Below, piece after piece: positions 43,814 to 51,848 of a stretch of 64,000 nt of DNA; the first letter of the stretch is position 1, and each line of letters opens with the position of its first letter. A program made the position numbers and the translations under genes. The notes under the pieces are model-generated. The model did no database searches, was not told the origin of the DNA, and saw only the letters and a list, made by a program, of their open reading frames with translations. Location: the NCBI GenBank assembly GCA_036524775.1, contig DATDBO010000033.1:31427-95426 (forward strand), given 5' to 3'. Source of the DNA: VRUE01 sp036524775 (GTDB lineage Bacteria; Actinomycetota; Thermoleophilia; Solirubrobacterales; 70-9).

Positions 43814-44569
43814 ATGCGCGTGCCGAAGCTCCTCCGACGCCGACGCGAGAGGCGGCGCCTGCTGGCCCTCGTCCCTTTCCGCAACGAGATGCGTTTCCTT
43901 GTCGGCCTGTTCGAGAATCTGGCCGGCCAGGTCGACGGGGTGATCGCCCTCGACGACCAGTCGACCGACGAGTCGCGCGCCTTCGTCGAATCGCAGCCGC
44001 TGCTGGTCGATCTGCTCTCGATTCCCGCGGGTGCGCAAGGGGAGCTGGAGGACGACAAGAACCACCGGGCGCTGGTCGAAGCGGCCTGGGACCACGGTCC
44101 GGCCTGGTTGCTGGGCATCGACGTCGACGAGCGTGTCGAGCGCCGGTTCCGGCAGCGTGCCGAAGGCGAGATCGCGATAGCCGAGGCGGAGGGCGGGCTC
44201 GCGCTCTGGGTCCCCTTTCGTGAGCTGTGGGGGGCCCACGACCGCGTCCGTGTCGACGGGCTCTGGGGCCAAAAGCGCAAGGCGTGCCTGTTCGAAGCCG
44301 ATCGCGGGCACCGGTTCGACGATCGGCGCCTGCACCAGATCTGGGCCCCCTGGCCGCCGCCCGACGGCGAATACAGGACGGCGGATCTGCGCCTGTACCA
44401 CCTGCGGATGATCCGGGCAGAGGATCGCGAGGCGCGGGTCGAGCGCTACCGGCGCCTCGACCCGAGCAACGAGTGGCAGGCGATCGGCTACGACTATCTG
44501 GTCGATGAGGAGGGGATCGAGCTGCAGCCGCTCGAGCCGGGACGGGATTACGTTCCGATGGGAAACTGA
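43814..44569 (+). CDS. GT2-like glycosyltransferase
   Basis: A 251-residue protein with a basic start (RVPKLLRRRRERRRLLAL) and a compact GT2 fold: LVPFRNEMRFLVGLFENLAGQVDGVIALDDQSTDES, WLLGIDVDERVE (DxD), then WGQKRKACLFEA. The core is shorter than usual for GT2. It is divergent from the exporter genes by 27 bp, and its stop TGA overlaps the CTG that seems to start the next glycosyltransferase. The substrate is not identifiable. Confidence 0.8.
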   Translation: MRVPKLLRRRRERRRLLALVPFRNEMRFLVGLFENLAGQVDGVIALDDQSTDESRAFVESQPLLVDLLSIPAGAQGELEDDKNHRALVEAAWDHGPAWLLGIDVDERVERRFRQRAEGEIAIAEAEGGLALWVPFRELWGAHDRVRVDGLWGQKRKACLFEADRGHRFDDRRLHQIWAPWPPPDGEYRTADLRLYHLRMIRAEDREARVERYRRLDPSNEWQAIGYDYLVDEEGIELQPLEPGRDYVPMGN

Positions 44570-45516
44570 GCTCGGCGGGGGTCGTCATCCCGAGCTGGAA
44601 CACGCTGCGCTTCCTGCCCGGTTGCCTCGAGTCGCTGGCGGAGCAGGGAGCGGAGCTGGAGCTGCTTGTAGTCGACAACGGCTCGACCGACGGCTCCGCC
44701 GAGTACCTGCAGCGGGAGGGGGTGCCGCACGTCCTCCTGCCCGAGAACGTCGGCTTCGCCGCCGCGGTGAACCTCGGCGTCGCGCGGACGCGGGCGGCGG
44801 CGATCCTCGTCCTCAACGCCGACACCGTTCTGGAGCGGGGCTGCATCGGGGCCCTGCTCGACGCGCTGGAGACCGATCCCTCCCTGGGCGGAGTGCAGCC
44901 GCGCATCCTGCAGCTGGGGGATGCCCCCGGCGCGCCGCGCTCTACCGACTCCGCCCGCCTCTACAGCGCCGGCCAGGCGCTGACCGGCGACGGCCGGGCC
45001 TACGAGCTGGGGATGGGGGAGGAGCAGCAGCCGGAGGCTGCGGACGGGGGCGAGGTCTTCGGCGTCTGCGGAGCCGCCTGCCTGCTGCGGCGCGAGCTGT
45101 TCGAGCAGCTCGGCGGCTACGACGAGTCCTACTTCGCCTTCTACGAGGACGTCGACCTGAATGTCCGCGCGCGGATCGCCGGGCGGCGCTTCGCCTACGT
45201 GCCCGCGGCGGTCGCATGGCACGTCGGCAACGCGGCCTGGTTGGCCGGCTTCGAGCGGCCCGGGGCCGAGAACGCGCGCCTGGTCGCGCGCAACCGGCTC
45301 GCCACGCAGGTCAAGTTCATGCCGCTCGCGGCCCTGCCGCGGATCGCCGCGGTCGAGGCCGGCTCGCTGCTGCGCGCCGCGCGCGAGCGCCGCTTCCTGG
45401 CGACGCTGCGCGGCAAGCTCGCCGCGCTCGCTCGGTTGCCGCGCCTGCTGCGCGAGCGTCGCTGCCTGCGCGAGAGCGGCGACCTGGCCGGAGCCCGGCG
45501 CTGGCTCGGCCGTTAG
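44566..45516 (+). CDS. GT2 glycosyltransferase (rhamnosyltransferase-like) with apparent CTG start
   Basis: 316 residues if translation begins at CTG 44566, which overlaps the preceding stop as CTGA. The GT2 nucleotide-binding strand GVVIPSWNTLRFLPGCLESL begins only five codons later, so the protein must start here. Yet no ATG, GTG or TTG lies in frame until the ATG at 44722, which would delete the catalytic N-terminus. Other motifs: LLVVDNGSTDGSAEYL, ENVGFAAAVNLGVART, LNADTVLE, GAACLLRRELFEQLGGYDESYFAFYEDVDLNVRARIAGRRF. The pattern matches rhamnosyltransferases of the WcaA/WbbL type. The basic C-terminus probably touches the membrane. Confidence 0.8.
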   Translation: MSSAGVVIPSWNTLRFLPGCLESLAEQGAELELLVVDNGSTDGSAEYLQREGVPHVLLPENVGFAAAVNLGVARTRAAAILVLNADTVLERGCIGALLDALETDPSLGGVQPRILQLGDAPGAPRSTDSARLYSAGQALTGDGRAYELGMGEEQQPEAADGGEVFGVCGAACLLRRELFEQLGGYDESYFAFYEDVDLNVRARIAGRRFAYVPAAVAWHVGNAAWLAGFERPGAENARLVARNRLATQVKFMPLAALPRIAAVEAGSLLRAARERRFLATLRGKLAALARLPRLLRERRCLRESGDLAGARRWLGR

Positions 45517-46442
45517 CCGCGGCGGCGGCGGCGCAGCGCCAGCGCTTCGCGCAGGGAGATGTCGAGCAGTGCCCCCTCGGGGACCGCGCGGGGCTCGAGG
45601 CCGGCGGCGTCGCGCCAGCCGCGAAGGCGGCCGCCGAAACCCTTCGCCGTGCGGTCGCGCAGCAACTGGCCGGCGCAGATCGCCGCCTCTGCGGCGATCG
45701 CTCGCAGAGCGCCGCGTGGCTCGGCCATCGCACCGTAGCGACGCAGCATGTAGCCGCGGCTCCAGCCGGTGCGGGCGTACTTCGCGCCGCTGCCCGCGCC
45801 GAGGCCGGCGGAGTAGGCGTGTACGGCGCGAGCCTCGGCGGCGAGCCGGCAGCGCCCCCCGGCCGCCCGCAGGCGCAGAGCCAGGTCGAGGTCCTCGTAG
45901 TAGAGGAAGATGCGCTCGTCGAACCCGCCCGCGGCGCGGAAGGCGTCGAGCCGGTAAAGCGCCGCCGCGCCGGTGGGACCGAGCGGGTCGGGCGTCGCCG
46001 CTGCCGTCGCGATCGGCTCGCCGTGCAGGTAGTCGAAGCCCATCAACGTGCGGTCGGCGACCACGCCGGCGGAGTCGATCAGGGCCGGGTTCGCCCCCTG
46101 GACGAGCACGCCGGCGACGCACTCCGCCCCCCCGGCCGCGGCGTCGAGCAGCGCCTCGACGAAGCGCGGCTCGGCCTCGGCGTCGTCGTTGAGCAGGATC
46201 ACCGGGTCTGCCGGCTGCTCGGCCACCGCCCGGTTCAGCGCCGGACCGAAGCCAAGGTTGCGTTCCAGCTCCAGCAGCGAGACTTCCGGGAACTCCTCCC
46301 GCACCATCGCCGGCGTCCCGTCGGCCGAGCCGTTGTCGACCACGACGACGTCGGCCGGCCGGCTCTGCTCGGCGAGGCGCCGCAGCGCTCCGGAGAGCCG
46401 CTCGCGGCCGTTGAAGGTGGGTATGTAGATGGCGGGTCGCAC
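45513..46442 (-). CDS. GT2 glycosyltransferase (rhamnosyltransferase-like)
   Basis: 309 residues from a GTG at 46442: IYIPTFNGRERLSGALRRL, VVVVDNGSADGTPAMV, ERNLGFGPALNRAVAE, LLNDDAEAEPRF, GPTGAAALYRLDAFRAAGGFDERIFLYYEDLDLALRLRAAG. This is the WbbL/rhamnosyltransferase GT2 family. It is convergent with the preceding GT2 gene (4-bp overlap) and divergent from rmlA by 32 bp, so it is regulated separately from the rml operon although it may use its product. Confidence 0.85.
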   Translation of the reverse strand: MRPAIYIPTFNGRERLSGALRRLAEQSRPADVVVVDNGSADGTPAMVREEFPEVSLLELERNLGFGPALNRAVAEQPADPVILLNDDAEAEPRFVEALLDAAAGGAECVAGVLVQGANPALIDSAGVVADRTLMGFDYLHGEPIATAAATPDPLGPTGAAALYRLDAFRAAGGFDERIFLYYEDLDLALRLRAAGGRCRLAAEARAVHAYSAGLGAGSGAKYARTGWSRGYMLRRYGAMAEPRGALRAIAAEAAICAGQLLRDRTAKGFGGRLRGWRDAAGLEPRAVPEGALLDISLREALALRRRRRG

Positions 46443-46474
46443 GATCTTCCGGCGCAGTAGGGTTGCAGCCTCGC

Positions 46475-47551
46475 ATGGAGCCCTTGAAGGGATTGATTCT
46501 CTCGGGTGGGGCGGGCACCCGTCTGCGCCCGATCACCCACACCTCGGCGAAGCAGCTCGTGCCCGTCGCCAACAAGCCCGTGCTCTTCTACGGGATCGAG
46601 GCCCTGGTCGACGCCGGGGTGAAGGAGATCGGGATCATCATCGCGCCGGAGACGGGGGACGAGATCCGCGCTGCCGCCGGCGACGGCTCCCGGTTCGGCG
46701 CCGAGATCACCTACATCGTCCAGGACGAGCCGGCCGGGCTGGCCCACGCGGTGCTCACCGCGGAGGAGTTCCTCGCCGGCTCGCCCTTCGTGATGTACCT
46801 CGGCGACAACCTCTTGGCCGACGGCCTGCGCGGCCTCGTCGCCAGCTTCCGCGAGTCCGAGCCCGACGCGCTGATCCTGCTCACGCCCGTCGCGGAGCCC
46901 GAGCACTACGGCGTCGCCGAGCTCGACGGCGACCACGTCGTCCGCCTTGTCGAGAAGCCGAAGGACCCGCCGTCCAACCTCGCCCTGGTCGGCGTCTACC
47001 TCTTCCAGTCGGCGATCTTCGAGGCGGCCAGGGCGCTGGAGCCCTCCTGGCGCGGCGAGCTGGAGATCACCGAGGCGATCCAGAGCCTGATCGAGGACGG
47101 CCACAGGGTCCAGTCCGAGGTGGTCAGCGGTTGGTGGAAGGACACCGGCCAGCTCGCCGACATGCTCGAGGCCAACCGGCTCGTGCTGGAGGAGATCGAG
47201 CCGCGCGTCGAGGGCGAGGTCGACGAGGCGAGCCGGGTCGAGGGCCGGGTCGTGATCGAGGCGGGCGCCCACCTGAGCGGCTCGGTCGTGCGCGGCCCGG
47301 CGGTGATCGGCGCCGGCGCCCGGATCGAGGACGCCTACGTCGGCCCCTACACGTCGATCGGCGAGAACGTGCGCATCTGCCGCTCCGAGATCGAGCACTC
47401 GATCGTCCTCTCGGGCTCGGTGGTCGAGGACCTCGGCACGCGGATGGAGGCCAGCCTGCTCGGCCGCGAAGTGAAGCTGACCCGCAGCAAGGGCATGCCG
47501 AAGACGCTGCGCATGCTGGTCGGCGACAAGTCCGAGATCAAGCTCGTCTGA
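46475..47551 (+). CDS. rmlA: Glucose-1-phosphate thymidylyltransferase, long form
   Basis: 358 residues. LKGLILSGGAGTRLRPITHTSAKQLVPVANKPVLFYGIE (4-42) is the nucleotidyltransferase signature, MYLGDNLLADGL the metal site, and VEKPKDPPSNLALVGVYLF and GWWKDTG the sugar-binding blocks. A C-terminal left-handed beta-helix follows (about 250-335, VEGRVVIEAGAHLSGSVVRGPAVIG). It makes dTDP-glucose from dTTP and glucose-1-phosphate, the first step of dTDP-L-rhamnose synthesis. The long form (about 355 residues) is the StrD/archaeal type rather than the short RmlA. First of four consecutive rml genes. Confidence 0.92.
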   Translation: MEPLKGLILSGGAGTRLRPITHTSAKQLVPVANKPVLFYGIEALVDAGVKEIGIIIAPETGDEIRAAAGDGSRFGAEITYIVQDEPAGLAHAVLTAEEFLAGSPFVMYLGDNLLADGLRGLVASFRESEPDALILLTPVAEPEHYGVAELDGDHVVRLVEKPKDPPSNLALVGVYLFQSAIFEAARALEPSWRGELEITEAIQSLIEDGHRVQSEVVSGWWKDTGQLADMLEANRLVLEEIEPRVEGEVDEASRVEGRVVIEAGAHLSGSVVRGPAVIGAGARIEDAYVGPYTSIGENVRICRSEIEHSIVLSGSVVEDLGTRMEASLLGREVKLTRSKGMPKTLRMLVGDKSEIKLV

Positions 47552-47564
47552 TGGGGGCCCGGCG

Positions 47565-48419
47565 GTGAAGCTACTGGTCACCGGCGCTGCCGGGATGCTC
47601 GGCCGCGACGTGATGCTCGCCGCCGGCAACGCCGGCCACGACGTGGTCGGCTTCGGCCACGCCGAGCTCGACGTCGCCGACGAGGCTGCGGTCGCGGCGA
47701 AGTTCGAGCTGGAGCGGCCCGACGTGGCGATCAACTGCGCCGCTTGGACCGACGTCGACGGCGCCGAGGAGTCCGAGGAGGAGGCGACGCGGATCAACGG
47801 CGGCGGCGCCGGCAACGTCGCCGCGGCGGCCGCCTCGGTCGGCGCCTCGGTCGTCTACGTCTCCAGCGACTACGTCTTCGACGGCAGCAAGGGGGCGCCA
47901 TACGTCGAGACCGACCAGACGGCGCCGCTCTCGGCCTACGGCCGCGGCAAGCTGGCTGGCGAGGAGGCGACCCGGGCCGCCAACAAGCGCCACTTCGTCG
48001 TCCGCTCAGCCTGGCTGTTCGGCACCGGCGGGCACAACTTCGTCGAGACGATGCTGCGCCTCGCCGCCGACCACGGCGAGGTCCTCGTCGTCCGCGACCA
48101 GGTCGGCTCGCCGACCTACACCTGGCACCTCGCCTACGGCATCGTCCGCCTGATCGAGGGGGTCGAGTTCGGCATCCACCACATGGCCGCGGCCGGCGCC
48201 TGCTCCTGGTATGAGTTCGCGCGCGAGATCTTCGACCAGGCGAAGGTCGAGTGCAAAGTGATGTCAGCGACCACCGACATGCTCGGCCGCCCGGCCCCCC
48301 GTCCGCCCTACTCGGCGCTGACGAGCCAGCGCGAGCACGCGATCGAGCTGCCCTCCTGGCAGGACGGCCTTGCCGCCTACCTCTCCCAGCGACGCGCCGA
48401 GACCGAGGCGGCGGCGTGA
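47565..48419 (+). CDS. rmlD: dTDP-4-dehydrorhamnose reductase
   Basis: 284 residues from a GTG at 47565, 13 bp after rmlA. LLVTGAAGMLGRDVMLAAG (3-21) is the NAD(P)-binding loop. Further blocks are DVAINCAAWTDVDGAEE, VYVSSDYVFDGSKGAPYVETD, YGRGKLAGEE (YxxxK), RSAWLFGTGGHNFVETML, and DQVGSPTYTWHLAYGI. It reduces dTDP-4-keto-L-rhamnose to dTDP-L-rhamnose, the last step of the pathway. GTGA overlap with rmlB. Confidence 0.93.
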   Translation: MKLLVTGAAGMLGRDVMLAAGNAGHDVVGFGHAELDVADEAAVAAKFELERPDVAINCAAWTDVDGAEESEEEATRINGGGAGNVAAAAASVGASVVYVSSDYVFDGSKGAPYVETDQTAPLSAYGRGKLAGEEATRAANKRHFVVRSAWLFGTGGHNFVETMLRLAADHGEVLVVRDQVGSPTYTWHLAYGIVRLIEGVEFGIHHMAAAGACSWYEFAREIFDQAKVECKVMSATTDMLGRPAPRPPYSALTSQREHAIELPSWQDGLAAYLSQRRAETEAAA

Positions 48420-49399
48420 GGATCCTCGTCACCGGCGCCGCCGGCTTCATCGGCTCGACCTACGTGCGCCTGATCGGCGACGAGCACGAGTTGCGGGTGC
48501 TCGACAAGCTGACCTATGCGGGGCGGCGCGAGAACCTGCCCGAGGGGACCGACCTCGTCGTCGGCGCGATCGAGGACCCGGCGGTCGTGCGCGAGGCGAT
48601 GCAGGGCTGCGACGCCGTCGTCAACTTCGCCGCCGAGTCGCACGTCGACCGCTCGATCGACGACCAGGACGCCTTCGCCCGCACCCACGTGATCGGCACC
48701 GGGACTCTGCTCGACGCCGCCCGCGAGCTGGGCGTCGAGCGCTACCTGCAGGTCTCCACCGACGAGGTCTACGGCTCGATCGAGTCGGGCTCCTTCACCG
48801 AGACCTCGCCGCTCGACCCCTCCTCGCCCTACTCGGCGACCAAGACCGCCGGGGACCTGCTCGTCTCCGCCCACGTCCACACCTACGGGATCGACGCCTC
48901 GATCGTGCGCGGCTCCAACAACTACGGGCCACGCCAATACCCGGAGAAGCTGATTCCTCTGATGGTCTTGAACGCAATACATGGCGATCCGCTGCCTGTG
49001 TACGGAGATGGAAGGCAAGTGCGCAACTGGCTCTACGTCGAGGACTTCTGCCGCGGCATCCACGCGGTCCTGACCAATGGCCGCGCCGGCGAGGCCTACA
49101 ACGTGGGCGGCCCCGACGAGTGCGAGAACATCGAGGTGGTCAAGCGGGTGATCGAGCTGACCGGCGCCGAGGAGTCGCAGATCGAGTACGTCGCGGACCG
49201 CCCCGGCCACGACCGCCGCTACTCGCTCTCCTCCGAGAAGCTGAAGGGCGAGCTCGGCTGGGAGGCCCAGGTCCACTTCGCCGAGGGCCTCGAGCGGACC
49301 GTGCAGTGGTACCGCGACAACGAGGAGTGGTGGGGCCCGATCCGATCCGGCGAGTACCGCGAGTACTACGAGCGCCAGTACGGCAAAGCGCTCGGCTGA
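48416..49399 (+). CDS. rmlB: dTDP-glucose 4,6-dehydratase
   Basis: 327 residues from a GTG overlapping the rmlD stop: ILVTGAAGFIGSTYVRLI, LDKLTYAGRRENL, FAAESHVDRSI, VSTDEVYGSI (Thr-Asp-Glu catalytic trio), YSATKTAGDLLV (YxxxK), RGSNNYGPRQYPEKLIPLM, DGRQVRNWLYVEDFC and YNVGGPDECENIEVVK. It makes dTDP-4-keto-6-deoxyglucose. Between about 48932 and 49020 the codons switch to A/T-rich choices (CAA, ATT, CCT, TTG, ATA, CAT, GGA, AGG) while the protein stays perfectly conserved, unlike the rest of the gene. ATGA overlap with rmlC. Confidence 0.94.
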   Translation: MRILVTGAAGFIGSTYVRLIGDEHELRVLDKLTYAGRRENLPEGTDLVVGAIEDPAVVREAMQGCDAVVNFAAESHVDRSIDDQDAFARTHVIGTGTLLDAARELGVERYLQVSTDEVYGSIESGSFTETSPLDPSSPYSATKTAGDLLVSAHVHTYGIDASIVRGSNNYGPRQYPEKLIPLMVLNAIHGDPLPVYGDGRQVRNWLYVEDFCRGIHAVLTNGRAGEAYNVGGPDECENIEVVKRVIELTGAEESQIEYVADRPGHDRRYSLSSEKLKGELGWEAQVHFAEGLERTVQWYRDNEEWWGPIRSGEYREYYERQYGKALG

Positions 49400-49947
49400 T
49401 GCCAGTTCGTCTCGATACGACGCTCGAGGGCGTCGTCCTGGTCGAGCCGCAGGTCCACGGCGATTCGCGAGGCTTCATGGTCGAGACCTACCGTGCCGAC
49501 GCTTGGGCCGAGCTTGGGATCGATGTCGAGTTCGTCCAGCACAACCACTCGCGCTCCTCCAGGGGGACGCTGCGCGGCCTGCACTTCCAGACCGCGCCGG
49601 GGCAGGCGAAGCTGGTCCGCTGCACGCGTGGGAAGATCTTCGACGTCGCCGTCGACCTGCGCCGCGACTCGCCCACCTTCGGCCAGTGGGAGGGCTACGA
49701 GCTCGACGACGAGCGGCACCGTCAGCTCTACGTCCCGGTCGGCTTCGGCCACGGCTTCGCGGTTCTGAGCGAAGAGGCCGACGTCTCCTACCTGCTCTCC
49801 AGCCTCTACGACCCCGCCACCGAGTCCGGCATCGCCTGGGACGACCCCGACGTGGGGGTCGAGTGGCCGGTCGAGGAGCCGCTCCTCTCCGAGCGCGACA
49901 AGGCGGCCCCGAAGCTCGCCGAGGTCGTCGACTCGCTGCCGTTCTGA
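49399..49947 (+). CDS. rmlC: dTDP-4-dehydrorhamnose 3,5-epimerase
   Basis: 182 residues of cupin fold: GVVLVEPQVHGDSRGFMVETYRAD, FVQHNHSRSSRGTLRGLHFQ (catalytic His at about 63 and the Arg-rich substrate pocket), KLVRCTRGKIFDVAVDLRRDSPTFGQW, and LYVPVGFGHGFAVLSEEADVSYL. It epimerises C3 and C5 of dTDP-4-keto-6-deoxyglucose. Its ATG overlaps the rmlB stop, making rmlA-D-B-C one tightly packed operon. It is the last gene before the low-GC island. Confidence 0.94.
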   Translation: MPVRLDTTLEGVVLVEPQVHGDSRGFMVETYRADAWAELGIDVEFVQHNHSRSSRGTLRGLHFQTAPGQAKLVRCTRGKIFDVAVDLRRDSPTFGQWEGYELDDERHRQLYVPVGFGHGFAVLSEEADVSYLLSSLYDPATESGIAWDDPDVGVEWPVEEPLLSERDKAAPKLAEVVDSLPF

Positions 49948-49973
49948 ACGTTGACGCCCCAGGCCGAGTGAGC

Positions 49974-50036
49974 ATGGCGATCCTCGGGCCGCTCGAAAGC
50001 ACGGACGTTGCGGGAGATCCGCGCGTCGTCGTCTAG
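49974..50036 (+). pseudogene. Possible remnant of a SARP/BTAD-type regulator N-terminus
   Basis: A 20-codon frame beginning MAILGPLESTDVAGDPRVVV, then stop. ILGPLE followed by a D-x-R-V turn is the usual opening of AfsR/SARP-type BTAD regulators, which continue with a GGPKQRALLALL-like helix; nothing of that continuation is seen in any frame after 50036. It could be the stump of a decayed regulator at the edge of the low-GC island, or coincidence. Confidence 0.3.
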
Positions 50037-50147
50037 AAGGGGGGAGAGTCTCGGTGTGCAACAGACTTGGGGTTGTGCGATGCCTGCGAGCGATCCCATG
50101 GTCTCCGCGTACGCCCCAGTCACCACCGAAACCTTTAAGGTGCAATC

Positions 50148-50363
50148 ATGCCCGTGATGCTCGAGCGTTGGAACGACGACAAGATGGACGCCCTCGACGC
50201 CACGGTCAAACGGGTCGATGAGGACCTCCGCGAACTGCGGCAGGAGATGAAAGCCGGCTTCGAGCGCCTCAACGAACGTTTCGACCGCATACAGCTGCTG
50301 CTGATTCAGTTCTGCGGCCTGATGCTCGCCGCCCTGATCGGCCTGATCGCGACCCAGATCTAA
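50148..50363 (+). CDS. Small coiled-coil protein with C-terminal membrane span
   Basis: A 71-residue protein with a ribosome-binding site (AAGG about 7 nt before the ATG). Residues 8-46 form an amphipathic coiled coil (DALDATVKRVDEDLRELRQEMKAGFERLNERFDRI-type heptads). Residues about 49-70 (LLLIQFCGLMLAALIGLIATQI) are one membrane span. It resembles small tail-anchored proteins found in many actinobacterial genomes, function unknown. It is followed 6 nt after the stop by a strong hairpin, so it is a single-gene transcript. Confidence 0.7.
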   Translation: MPVMLERWNDDKMDALDATVKRVDEDLRELRQEMKAGFERLNERFDRIQLLLIQFCGLMLAALIGLIATQI

Positions 50364-50368
50364 ACCGA

Positions 50369-50394
50369 GCGCTGCCCGGACTCCCGGGCAGCGC
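50369..50394 (+). terminator. Perfect 11-bp hairpin terminator
   Basis: gcgctgcccgg (50369-50379), loop actc, ccgggcagcgc (50384-50394), immediately after the stop of the small coiled-coil gene. There is no U-run, as is common in high-GC actinobacteria. Confidence 0.65.
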
Positions 50395-50458
50395 GGTGAC
50401 CCCCTCGCTGCACCGGACGCGACCGAACCCTGATCCACGATTTCTCTCTGTCCAGCCG

Positions 50459-50487
50459 GTTTCGGCAGATCATGGATTTCCTATAGT
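50459..50487 (+). promoter_or_regulatory. Weak promoter candidate before the PucR-type regulator
   Basis: TATAGT at 50482-50487 resembles a -10 box; the corresponding -35 position (50459-50464, gtttcg) is poor. Transcription from here would start near 50494, almost at the TTG (50497). The next in-frame TTG (50521), preceded by AGAGAG, would then be the more natural start. Confidence 0.25.
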
Positions 50488-50496
50488 CTACCTTGC

Positions 50497-51693
50497 TTGT
50501 ATTCAGACAGAGAGTCGTCGTTGCGTGCGCAATACGCGCTTCGCAATCGCCTCGTAGAGCGCCGCCCCGAGATCGAGCAGACCGCCCTCGCCAGGGTCTG
50601 TGCGATTGCCGATCCGGCCGAAATGTCAGATCCCGAGCACACCGGTGGTCTCCGAGGTGCAGTCTCGGAGACCATTGACTTTGCGATGGCGGCTATCGAT
50701 GGAGAGAAGTTTCCACCGATTCCGCTCTCGCTGTACTCCCGAGCCCGCCTTGCTGCGCGCAATGGAGTCAGTCTCAACACAGTCCTGCGGCGTTACGTCG
50801 CCGGCTTTCTCATCCTGATCGAATTTCTCGACCAGGAGGCCGAGAGCACATCAGCGGTCGCAAGACAATCGGCGCGGCTGCGTCAGCACCTCAACCGACT
50901 TTTCGAAGTCCTCGTCAAGGAGATCAGCCAGGAGTATTCCCGTGAGGTCGAACTCCGAGCGCAATCCGGAGAATCGCGTCGCGCACAGCTCGTCGAGCAA
51001 CACCTTGATGGTAACCCGGCCGATACTGCTGAGCTCGCGTACAACTTCGACTCGTGGCACATTGGCCTGATCGCGAGAGGCGCTGGCGCTGCGGAGGCGG
51101 TCCAGGAACTGGCCAAGGCTGCCGACCGCCGTCTCCTTCAGGTTTCCCGAGGGGAAGACGCGGTCTGGGCCTGGCTCGGGGGTAGGCGTAGGCTGGAGAC
51201 AACAGAGGTGCAACTGCTGGCCGTCGAGCGCATGCCGACGGACGGTTGCTTGGCAATGGGAGAGCCCTCTCGGCACCTTGCGGGCTGGAGGCTCTCCCAT
51301 CTCCAGGCCGCTGCCGCCCTGCCCGTAGGACTGCGTCGTGGAGATCGCGTCGTTCGCTACGCGAAAGTGCCGCTTCAGGCTTCGATGCTTCAAGACCAGA
51401 CCCTGTCGGCCTCGCTGCGCCAGCTCTTTCTTGTCCCGCTGGAGGCGGACCGCGACGGAGGTCGCACAGCTCGGGAAACGCTTCGCGCTTACTTCAGTCG
51501 CGAGAGAAACGCGTCATCCGCCGGGATAGCCCTTGGCGTCAGTCGCCAGACCGTCGCCCAGCGACTGCGCACCATCGAAGACCGACTCGGCTGCCCTCTG
51601 CACGCCTGTGCGGCCGAGATGGAGGCGGCGCTTCATCTCGAGCAGCTTGAGGCTCTCCCTAGTGCCTCCGGCGCTGGCTGGGCTGAAAAGTAG
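50497..51693 (+). CDS. PucR-type transcriptional regulator
   Basis: A 398-residue protein. The N-terminal helical domain (RRPEIEQTALARVCAIADPAEMSDPEHTGGLRGAV) matches the sensor region of actinobacterial PucR/CdaR-like regulators. The C-terminus has the PucR helix-turn-helix: RETLRAYFSRERNASSAGIALGVSRQTVAQRLRTIEDRLGCPL (about 328-370). Starts are TTG 50497 or TTG 50521. GC and codon choice are lower than in the rml genes upstream. An inverted repeat CTCACA-CGA-TGTGAG lies 27 bp after its stop, upstream of the RTX-like gene, and could be its operator. The ligand is unknown. Confidence 0.75.
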   Translation: MYSDRESSLRAQYALRNRLVERRPEIEQTALARVCAIADPAEMSDPEHTGGLRGAVSETIDFAMAAIDGEKFPPIPLSLYSRARLAARNGVSLNTVLRRYVAGFLILIEFLDQEAESTSAVARQSARLRQHLNRLFEVLVKEISQEYSREVELRAQSGESRRAQLVEQHLDGNPADTAELAYNFDSWHIGLIARGAGAAEAVQELAKAADRRLLQVSRGEDAVWAWLGGRRRLETTEVQLLAVERMPTDGCLAMGEPSRHLAGWRLSHLQAAAALPVGLRRGDRVVRYAKVPLQASMLQDQTLSASLRQLFLVPLEADRDGGRTARETLRAYFSRERNASSAGIALGVSRQTVAQRLRTIEDRLGCPLHACAAEMEAALHLEQLEALPSASGAGWAEK

Positions 51694-51719
51694 AGACACG
51701 TTGTTTTCGACGGTCCAAG

Positions 51720-51734
51720 CTCACACGATGTGAG
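51720..51734. promoter_or_regulatory. Perfect inverted repeat, operator candidate
   Basis: CTCACA (51720-51725), CGA, TGTGAG (51729-51734), between the PucR-type gene and the RTX-like gene. A TTGACA (51750-51755) lies downstream but has no matching -10. Whether the regulator binds here is inference. Confidence 0.3.
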
Positions 51735-51848
51735 GTTGAGGCCAACACATTGACAAGGTGCCCGGAGCAGGTCGGCTGAGACGCTCGCACTCAACCTAGA
51801 TCGTCAGCGGACGCGCACAGGGGGCGTCCTGGGCAGGGGGAGAGGCAG

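Noticed and set aside
51750..51780. TTGACA as a -35 box for the RTX-like gene
   Set aside because: The expected -10 position reads cggctg; no promoter could be supported.
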